NCBI GenBank assembly: GCA_030728235.1
Contig: JANRAA010000245.1
Coordinates: forward strand, 1 to 16,713
DNA from: Flavobacteriales bacterium
GTDB taxonomy: Bacteria > Bacteroidota > Bacteroidia > Flavobacteriales_D > Sanyastnellaceae
Reading direction: 5' to 3'
Length of the DNA stretch: 16,713 nucleotides
Below the pieces are notes generated by a model that worked only from the letters and a program-made list of their open reading frames with translations, searched no databases and was not told the DNA's origin. Within the stretch, counting starts at the first letter, position 1; the number at the start of each line of letters is the position of its first letter. The position numbers and the translations under genes were made by a program. This document shows positions 1 through 6,283 of the stretch, piece by piece.

Positions 1-1248
1 CCCCAACAACACCTCAGCTGGGTCTTTTGCGCCAAATAACATTCTTTCTGGATCTTCGAGCATTTCTTTCACTTTCACCAAGAAACTTACGCTCTCTTTT
101 CCATCGATAATGCGGTGATCGTAGCTAAGTGCCACGTACATCACTGGACGAATCACGACTTGTCCGTTTTCCGCAACGGGCCTTTCAACAACGTTGTGCA
201 TTCCCAAAATAGCGCTTTGCGGCGGATTGATGATTGGGGTGCTTAGCATCGAACCAAACACACCACCGTTGGTAATGGTAAAGGTACCACCGGTCATCTC
301 ATCGATGGTGATCTTTCCGTCACGGGCGCGAATAGCCAATCGCTTGATGTCGGCTTCGATCTCAGCAAGACTCATCGACTCTGCGTTGCGCACCACAGGC
401 ACCATAAGTCCCTTTGGAGAACTTACTGCAATGCCTATATCTGCATAGTCATGAAAAACAATCTCATTGCCTTCAATACGGGCATTCACCGTTGGGTAAA
501 GGCTCAAAGCTGTGGTAACGGCTTTGGTGAAAAACGACATGAAGCCGAGGTTCACCCCGTGCTTCTCTTTGAAAATATCTTTGTACTTGGCTCGGATATC
601 CATGATAGGCTGCATATTCACCTCGTTGAAGGTGGTTAACATTGCCGTTTCATTTTTTACCGAAACAAGCCGTTCTGCGATCTTTCTGCGCAATGAAGAC
701 ATCTTTTCACTACGTTCTTCGCGGGTGCCTCCCCATGCTGGTTCAGCGGCGCTAAATCCTGCGCTCAATGCCGACATCACATCTCCCGTCGTGATGCGTC
801 CATCCCTGCCGTTGGCAGGAACCTGTGAAGCTTTCAACCCGTTCTCATCCATCAGCTTTCTTGCTGCCGGTGATGGGTGTCCGCTGGCATACGAAGCGTC
901 TTTCGGCTTCTCCGCAACTGGCGCTTTTGGCGCAGGTGCCTCCGCCTTCGCAGCAACCTGCGCAGGTGCCGCAGCTTCTTTTGGCTTTTCGGCACTGGCC
1001 GGACGAGCAGCATCGGTATCGATGAGGCATACAACCCCACCTACAGCAACCACATCGCCTTCAGCAGCTTTCAACGTAATCACGCCGGCAGACTCAGCAG
1101 GTAGCTCAAGCGTAGCTTTGTCGGAATCGACTTCGGCTATGGTTTGATCTTTTTCTACCCAATCTCCGTCTTTCACCAACCAAGCGGCGATTTCTACTTC
1201 AGAGATTGACTCACCCGGACTCGGGACTTTCATTTCCAATACTGGCAT
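1..1248 (-). CDS. sucB: Dihydrolipoyllysine succinyltransferase (E2 of 2-oxoglutarate dehydrogenase), C-terminus cut by window edge
   Basis: This is the E2 core of the 2-oxoglutarate dehydrogenase complex, which transfers the succinyl group from a swinging lipoyl arm to CoA in the TCA cycle. I translated 416 codons from ATG at 1248 to the window edge without a stop. Seen in order: a lipoyl domain (about residues 3-77) with the lipoylated Lys44 in DSDKATLE; an Ala/Pro/Lys-rich flexible linker (about 78-117) with the pentapeptide AEKPK at 86-90 and again at 112-116; a peripheral subunit-binding domain (about 124-161); and the catalytic acyltransferase domain with DHRIIDG at 377-383 (His378 and Asp382 are the expected catalytic residues). 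It is already slightly longer than E. coli SucB (405 aa), so probably only a few residues are missing. The gene starts 15 bp after the sucA stop and is surely co-transcribed with it. SucB is favoured over pyruvate dehydrogenase E2 because of the sucA partner. Confidence 0.96.
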   Translation of the reverse strand, partial: MPVLEMKVPSPGESISEVEIAAWLVKDGDWVEKDQTIAEVDSDKATLELPAESAGVITLKAAEGDVVAVGGVVCLIDTDAARPASAEKPKEAAAPAQVAAKAEAPAPKAPVAEKPKDASYASGHPSPAARKLMDENGLKASQVPANGRDGRITTGDVMSALSAGFSAAEPAWGGTREERSEKMSSLRRKIAERLVSVKNETAMLTTFNEVNMQPIMDIRAKYKDIFKEKHGVNLGFMSFFTKAVTTALSLYPTVNARIEGNEIVFHDYADIGIAVSSPKGLMVPVVRNAESMSLAEIEADIKRLAIRARDGKITIDEMTGGTFTITNGGVFGSMLSTPIINPPQSAILGMHNVVERPVAENGQVVIRPVMYVALSYDHRIIDGKESVSFLVKVKEMLEDPERMLFGAKDPAEVLLG

Positions 1249-1263
1249 TGCGTCTTTATTTTC

Positions 1264-3987
1264 TTACGCTTTTACGCGTGCGTGATCAAATATTTTACTC
1301 ATCAGTTTATGCTGACGTTGCTCGTGAATGCGCGGAGATCCAGCAGCAGGAGAACCTGAAGCAGCTCTAGCAATGACATCCAAATGCACGGTGCGGTACA
1401 TGCGCAACATGTAACTCCATGCCCCCATGTTCTCAGGCTCTTCTTGTGCCCAGATAAACTTACATTTTTCTCCGTATTTCTTGACAACGGCATCCAACTG
1501 CACTTTCGGAAGCGGGTACAACTGCTCAACGCGCACAACAGCAATATTCTCTCCTGTGCCCAATGCTTCTTTCTGTTCTAGAATGTCGTAGTAGATTTTC
1601 CCTGAGCAGAAGATTACAGTGTCGACATCCTTCGACTTCACACTTGCATCGTCAATCACTTCTTGGAATCGTCCTTTTGCCATCTCACCCAAACTGCTAA
1701 CAGCTTTTGGGTAGCGAAGTAGCTTCTTTGGTGAAAAGACAACCAACGGCTTTCTGAAATCGCGCTTTAACTGGCGGCGAAGCAGGTGAAAGTAGTTGGC
1801 AGGAGTGGTGCAGTTACAAATTTGCATGTTCTCTTCTGCACATAGCTGCAGAAATCGCTCCATGCGGCCACTTGAGTGCTCTGATCCCATGCCCTCGTAA
1901 CCGTGAGGTAACAACATCACCAAGCCATTCATGGCGCGCCATTTATCTTCAGCGGCACTGATAAACTGGTCGATGATGATTTGCGCTCCATTGAAAAAAT
2001 CTCCAAACTGAGCTTCCCAAATGGTCAATCCTTGCGGAGAACCGAATGAGTATCCGTAATCAAAACCAAGCACTCCATACTCTGAAAGCAAAGAGTTGTA
2101 TACGCTCAGCTTCGATTGCTTCGCGCTGAGGTTATTCAATGGGATGTAATCTTCTTCTGTATCTTCGGTAACAACCACAGCATGGCGGTGAGAGAATGTT
2201 CCGCGCTCAACATCCTGTCCAGACAAACGCACGGTGTGACCCTCCATCAACAATGAGCCATATGCCAAAAGCTCGCCCATCGCCCAATCAAGCTGATCGT
2301 TCTTCAGCATGTTACGACGGTCCTCCATGAGTTTTTCCGACTTTCTGAAAAACTTCTTCCCCTCAGGTAATGTTGCAATCTTTGTCCCAATATCCATCAA
2401 CTTCTTCTTGTCATAACCTGTCTCGGGCGACTGATCAAAGTCTTCAGGAACTGCTGTGCGATGTCCTTTCCAAGTTTCTTCTAAGAAGTGCTTCACATAA
2501 GCTTTTGAAATCTGCTTCGAATCGTCGAAACACACATCCAGCAGTGATTCAAGATCAACACGGGCCTTTTCTCCTTCTTCGGCCGACATCATCCCTTCGC
2601 TAATAAGCTGGTTGAGATAAATGTCGCGTGGAGTATCGTGTGTAGCGATGGCCTTGTACAATTTCGGCTGGGTAAACTTCGGCTCATCACCTTCGTTGTG
2701 CCCATATTTTCTATATCCGAGCAAATCGATGAATACGTCGCGGTGAAATTGCTGACGGTACTCAAGTGCGATGCGTACGGTTTGAATTACTGCTTCTACA
2801 TCGTCGGCGTTGACGTGAAACACCGGACAAAGGGTCGTTTTAGCGACATCCGTACAATACGTCGATGATCGTCCGTCGAGGTAATCAGTCGTGAAACCAA
2901 TTTGGTTGTTAATGACAAGGTGTATGGTTCCACCCGTGCGGTAACCGTCCAACTGTGCCATTTGCACCAACTCGTATACTATTCCCTGTCCGGCAATTGC
3001 AGCATCACCATGCACCAAGATCGGTACAATGGCATCTTCTGAATGCAGGTAGTGATCAATTTTTGAACGTGTCAATCCTTCCACAACAGGGTCAACGGCC
3101 TCGAGGTGAGATGGATTCGGTGTGAGCGTGAGGTGAACGTGTTGTCCGCCATCGGTTACGAGATCAGTAGAATAACCAAGGTGGTACTTCACGTCTCCGT
3201 CGAATACACCATCGTCATCATAATCTTTCCCTTCAAACTCACCAAAGATCTCTTGATAAGGCTTGCCGAATATATGCGCAAGCGTATTCAACCGACCGCG
3301 GTGAGCCATACCTACCACAAATTCTTTCACGCCCAGCTTGGCGCCTTGTTCCACGAGGTCGTCGAGCGCAGCAATGATGCTCTCGTTTCCTTCAACAGAA
3401 AAACGCTTGGCACCGACAAACTTGCGTTGCAAAAACTGCTCGAAAGTGGTGGCCTGATTCAACTTTTTGAAGAGTTGCATCTTACATTCTTTCGAGAACT
3501 GCGGGCGGTTTAAAAGTTCTATTTTATTGCGGATCCAGTTCACCCGCTCAGGTTCGCGGATGTACATGTACTCGATTCCTATTGACTGACAGTAGGTTTC
3601 TTCCAGGTGCTCAATGATCGAGCGCAACGTCGCCTTACCAATACCTATTTCGTCTCCGGCCTGAAACTCTGTTTCGAGATCCGCATCCGACAAACCAAAA
3701 TTCTCAATCCCGAGTGTTGGCGCGTATTGGCGGCGCTTTCTAACGGGGTTGGTACGGGTAAAGAGGTGTCCGCGTGTGCGGTAACCATGAATCAGGTTGA
3801 TGACCTTAAATTCTTTGCTTACGTTTTCAGGAATGCCCGTTTCGCCGTAATTAGCGGTGGCAAAGTCAAACCCTTCAAAGAATTTTTTCCAGCCAAAGTC
3901 TACCGACTCCGGATCTTTGAGGTATTGCTTATAAAGCGCGTCGATAGCATCGACATCAGCGTTGCTGAGATATGACAATTTATCCAT
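1264..3987 (-). CDS. sucA: 2-oxoglutarate dehydrogenase E1 component
   Basis: This is the thiamine-diphosphate-dependent E1 subunit, which decarboxylates 2-oxoglutarate and succinylates the lipoyl group of SucB. At 907 aa it is close to the family norm (E. coli SucA is 933 aa). Visible landmarks: an N-terminal segment with the typical LSNADVDAIDALYKQY opening; FVVGMAHRGRLNTLAHIFGK around 224-242; the TPP/Mg site GDAAIAGQG at 327-335 followed by NNQIGFTT at 360-367; and a C-terminal transketolase-like half containing LPHGYEGMGSEHSSGRMERF and FSPKKLLR. The ATG at 3987 gives the family-typical N-terminus and lies 28 bp downstream of a TAACTTTG promoter box. Together with sucB it forms a two-gene unit; the E3 gene lpd is in the same window, on the opposite strand from 9049. 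Nothing suggests a broken gene. Confidence 0.98.
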   Translation of the reverse strand: MDKLSYLSNADVDAIDALYKQYLKDPESVDFGWKKFFEGFDFATANYGETGIPENVSKEFKVINLIHGYRTRGHLFTRTNPVRKRRQYAPTLGIENFGLSDADLETEFQAGDEIGIGKATLRSIIEHLEETYCQSIGIEYMYIREPERVNWIRNKIELLNRPQFSKECKMQLFKKLNQATTFEQFLQRKFVGAKRFSVEGNESIIAALDDLVEQGAKLGVKEFVVGMAHRGRLNTLAHIFGKPYQEIFGEFEGKDYDDDGVFDGDVKYHLGYSTDLVTDGGQHVHLTLTPNPSHLEAVDPVVEGLTRSKIDHYLHSEDAIVPILVHGDAAIAGQGIVYELVQMAQLDGYRTGGTIHLVINNQIGFTTDYLDGRSSTYCTDVAKTTLCPVFHVNADDVEAVIQTVRIALEYRQQFHRDVFIDLLGYRKYGHNEGDEPKFTQPKLYKAIATHDTPRDIYLNQLISEGMMSAEEGEKARVDLESLLDVCFDDSKQISKAYVKHFLEETWKGHRTAVPEDFDQSPETGYDKKKLMDIGTKIATLPEGKKFFRKSEKLMEDRRNMLKNDQLDWAMGELLAYGSLLMEGHTVRLSGQDVERGTFSHRHAVVVTEDTEEDYIPLNNLSAKQSKLSVYNSLLSEYGVLGFDYGYSFGSPQGLTIWEAQFGDFFNGAQIIIDQFISAAEDKWRAMNGLVMLLPHGYEGMGSEHSSGRMERFLQLCAEENMQICNCTTPANYFHLLRRQLKRDFRKPLVVFSPKKLLRYPKAVSSLGEMAKGRFQEVIDDASVKSKDVDTVIFCSGKIYYDILEQKEALGTGENIAVVRVEQLYPLPKVQLDAVVKKYGEKCKFIWAQEEPENMGAWSYMLRMYRTVHLDVIARAASGSPAAGSPRIHEQRQHKLMSKIFDHARVKA

Positions 3988-4015
3988 TAGGATGCGTGTC
4001 TGAAATGTTGATTTG

Positions 4016-4023
4016 CAAAGTTA
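4016..4023 (-). promoter_or_regulatory. Probable Bacteroidota -7 promoter element for sucAB
   Basis: On the minus strand these bases read TAACTTTG, an exact match to the Bacteroidota -7 consensus TAnnTTTG. The box lies between the stop of the upstream gene (4048) and the sucA ATG (3987), 28 bp from the start codon. The best -33 TTG candidate is at 4041-4039, which gives only a 15-bp spacer, shorter than usual, so the upstream half is weak. This suggests that sucAB can be transcribed separately from the upstream operon. The assignment rests on the motif match and position only. Confidence 0.6.
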
Positions 4024-4047
4024 ACAAGATATGCAATGCAACACGGG

Positions 4048-4419
4048 TTATTCAATTGGTTTACTAGATGAAAAATAACTTCTCATAAGAATTTTTAGCA
4101 CTTCGCGACGCACTATTTCGTTTGTCAGGTCTTCAAGCCCTTCCGAAATGTTCGGATTCTTAATTACCTCTCTAATTATTCTTTCTTTTAAATCGACTCG
4201 ATACAGTTGCTGCGCGAGCTTTTCGCTGTTTCTCCAAGGAAAAGTTTGGAGGTACATACGAACGCCGTCGAGGAGATGTTCCAATTCGAGAGGTCCTTTT
4301 TCAAGATCCACTACCTGACTGCCAAAATCCTTGTTTATTTGCTCGGCGGTGAGCTGAATAATGCGTGCCTTCGCTTGTTCATCAGCAGGAAGTTCGGCGG
4401 GCAGGTCGTTCAAATTCAT
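4048..4419 (-). CDS. Small protein of unknown function, 123 aa
   Basis: I do not recognise a family. The ATG at 4419 overlaps the TGA of the upstream polyprenyl synthase in an ATGA arrangement, which strongly supports it as a translated, coupled gene. The protein is soluble in appearance, with no signal peptide or membrane segment. It is rich in charged residues and probably mostly helical: an acidic N-terminus (NLNDLPAELPADEQ), a central segment with MYLQTFPWRNSEKLAQQLYR, and a C-terminal half with VDLKERIIREVIKNP and IVRREVLKILMRSYF, ending in a short Ser/Lys tail. No cysteines and no obvious catalytic motif. It is the last gene of the transporter-rfbA-prenyl synthase unit, and the sucA promoter box follows 25 bp after its stop. 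A role linked to the prenyl synthase is possible from position alone but is not shown by the sequence. Confidence 0.8.
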   Translation of the reverse strand: MNLNDLPAELPADEQAKARIIQLTAEQINKDFGSQVVDLEKGPLELEHLLDGVRMYLQTFPWRNSEKLAQQLYRVDLKERIIREVIKNPNISEGLEDLTNEIVRREVLKILMRSYFSSSKPIE

Positions 4420-5408
4420 ACAGTTCGTGTTTGAACAATATCCAGCAAAGCGGTGAAGAAAGTCTTCGCTTCTGGGGCTATTTCCATGCGGCCGAGAGCT
4501 TCTGAAGCTGCTTGTGAATGAATGGCAATTTCTTTCAAGCAGGCATCATCCGCGCCGCTGGCGCGAAATATCTCTTTAACGCCCGCGATTTTCGAAATTG
4601 GGTCGTGACTGCCATGCCAACGCAACAATTCGTTTTTGTAGTTACCACCCTCGGTTTCGCAGGCGTGCAAGTAGATGAAGGTTTTTTTGTCGGCCAAAAT
4701 ATCGCCGCCTTCTTGCTTCCCAAAATCATTTGGATCGCCAAAAACATCGAGGTAGTCGTCGCGAAGCTGAAACGCCAATCCGAAATGCTCGCCAAATGCG
4801 TATGCCAGGCGTTGCTGCTCTTCACTCTTATTCCCGCAAATGGCGCCCATCTGAACGGCAGCCGCTAGCAAGACAGAGGTTTTCAGGCGGATCATCTCCA
4901 TGTACTCGTCAATGTGCACGTCTTGCCGACTCTCAAAATCCATATCCATTTGCTGGCCTTCGCACACCTCTAGCGCTGTTGCATTGAACACTTTCATCAG
5001 TGGGGCAAGCAGGTCATTATCGACATCGGCTAGCAATTGATACGCTTGCACAATCATGGCATCTCCGCTCAAGATTGCGGTATTGGTCGACCATTTTTCA
5101 TGCACTGTTTGCTGTCCGCGGCGCAATGGGGCGTTGTCCATGATGTCGTCGTGCATCAATGTAAAATTGTGAAACACTTCAATCGCCAAGGCGGCAGGCA
5201 TTGCCCTTTCTGCACTTGCTCCATACCCTTCAGCACAGGCCAATAAAAACATGGGCCTCCAGCGCTTTGCTTTTAGCTCCATCATATATCCAATCGGGGC
5301 GTATAGGGCAGAATTGGGGTTGGCAGTGGTGTATGCGTTGATTCTTTCAGCCAATATTTGCTGATAATGCACTATCTGTTGGTCTACGGTGTCTTTCACA
5401 AATTTCAT
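4416..5408 (-). CDS. Polyprenyl diphosphate synthase (trans-isoprenyl type, likely FPP/GGPP class)
   Basis: The enzyme condenses isopentenyl diphosphate with an allylic diphosphate to make linear isoprenoid diphosphates in the cytosol. Its 330 aa are normal for the family. The first Asp-rich motif DDIMD is at residues 87-91, followed by the diphosphate-binding RR of PLRRGQQT (96-97). The second is DDYLD at 217-221, followed by GDILADKKTF, where the lysines contact diphosphate. The usual GGKRLRP motif appears as KAKRWRP (46-52). Residue -5 to the first motif is Phe (Phe82 in FTLMHDDIMD) and there is no two-residue insertion in the motif. By the known chain-length rules this resembles type I GGPP synthases rather than IspB-like octaprenyl synthases, which carry Ala there; the product length is inference. 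Both ends overlap neighbours by 4 bp (ATGA), with rfbA before it and the 123-aa gene after it. Confidence 0.93.
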   Translation of the reverse strand: MKFVKDTVDQQIVHYQQILAERINAYTTANPNSALYAPIGYMMELKAKRWRPMFLLACAEGYGASAERAMPAALAIEVFHNFTLMHDDIMDNAPLRRGQQTVHEKWSTNTAILSGDAMIVQAYQLLADVDNDLLAPLMKVFNATALEVCEGQQMDMDFESRQDVHIDEYMEMIRLKTSVLLAAAVQMGAICGNKSEEQQRLAYAFGEHFGLAFQLRDDYLDVFGDPNDFGKQEGGDILADKKTFIYLHACETEGGNYKNELLRWHGSHDPISKIAGVKEIFRASGADDACLKEIAIHSQAASEALGRMEIAPEAKTFFTALLDIVQTRTV

Positions 5409-6274
5409 TTTTCTCTTCCGAGTTGGTCGAGCAAGTATGCGCCATAACCGCTGTTCAGCAGGGGCTGTGCGAGCGATTTTAGCTGACTATCGTCGATATA
5501 ACCCATGCGCCAAGCGATTTCTTCTATGCAGCCAACCTTCAAACCTTGTCGCTCTTCAATTACTTGCACATACTGTCCGGCTTGCATCAAACTTGCGAAC
5601 GTACCAGTATCAAGCCAAGCGGTGCCGCGATTTAACTTCGCTACGCTCAACTTTCCTCTGCGCAAATATTCTCTATTGACATCGGTTATTTCATACTCTC
5701 CACGCGCGCTCGGCTCCAAATTTTCGGCAATTGCTACCACGTCGTTGTCATAGTAATACAATCCTGGCACTGCATAGTTCGATTTGGGTGATGCAGGCTT
5801 CTCTTCAATGCTGATGGCTTTGTTTTCGATGTCAAACTCAACGACGCCATATCGATGGGGGTCGCTAACGTGATAGGCATATACCATGGCGCCTTCAACT
5901 TCGGTGTTCTCTCTCAGAATCTTCCCGAAGCCTTGTCCGTAAAAAATGTTGTCGCCCAATATCAACGCAACTTTCTCTTTCCCTATGAACTCTTTGCCGA
6001 TCACAAACGCTTGCGCCAATCCGTTCGGCACGGCTTGCTCGGCATAGGTGAACGTGCAGCCAAGCTGACTGCCATCGCCTAACAAATGCTTGAATCCTGG
6101 CAGGTCGTGCGGGGTTGAGATGATTAGTATTTCTCGAATACCACTGATCATCAGGGTCGACAGCGGGTAATATATCATCGGTTTGTCGAACACCGGCATC
6201 AATTGCTTGCTAACAGCTTTTGTAAGGGGGTATAGCCGTGTGCCACTGCCACCTGCGAGTATAATGCCTTTCAT
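5405..6274 (-). CDS. rfbA: Glucose-1-phosphate thymidylyltransferase
   Basis: RfbA (RmlA) makes dTDP-glucose from glucose-1-phosphate and dTTP, the first step to dTDP-rhamnose and related deoxysugars for surface polysaccharides. I chose the ATG at 6274 (289 aa) because it gives the canonical opening MKGIILAGGSGTRLYPLT; a TTG three codons upstream is in frame but unlikely. Other landmarks are the KQLMPVFDKPMIYYPL segment just after the nucleotide-binding loop, LGDNIFYG (about 107-114, metal-binding Asp), EEKP, and GTAWLDTG. Length and motifs are those of a complete enzyme. It sits 9 bp after the transporter stop and overlaps the prenyl synthase start by 4 bp. The usual partners rfbB, rfbC and rfbD are not in this window, so the rest of the pathway must be encoded elsewhere. 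Confidence 0.95.
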   Translation of the reverse strand: MKGIILAGGSGTRLYPLTKAVSKQLMPVFDKPMIYYPLSTLMISGIREILIISTPHDLPGFKHLLGDGSQLGCTFTYAEQAVPNGLAQAFVIGKEFIGKEKVALILGDNIFYGQGFGKILRENTEVEGAMVYAYHVSDPHRYGVVEFDIENKAISIEEKPASPKSNYAVPGLYYYDNDVVAIAENLEPSARGEYEITDVNREYLRRGKLSVAKLNRGTAWLDTGTFASLMQAGQYVQVIEERQGLKVGCIEEIAWRMGYIDDSQLKSLAQPLLNSGYGAYLLDQLGREK

Positions 6275-6283
6275 ACTTTTCAA

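Noticed and set aside
512..1147. 211-codon plus-strand open frame opposite sucB
   Set aside because: Ala/Ser/Phe-rich shadow of the SucB Ala/Pro/Lys linker and neighbouring domains; sucB translates without interruption on the minus strand.
3106..3513. 135-codon plus-strand open frame inside sucA
   Set aside because: Antisense to a conserved part of SucA with no motif or start context of its own.
6275..6283. Upstream in-frame TTG as the rfbA start
   Set aside because: The ATG at 6274 gives the canonical MKGIILAGG opening; TTG would add only three residues with no family support.
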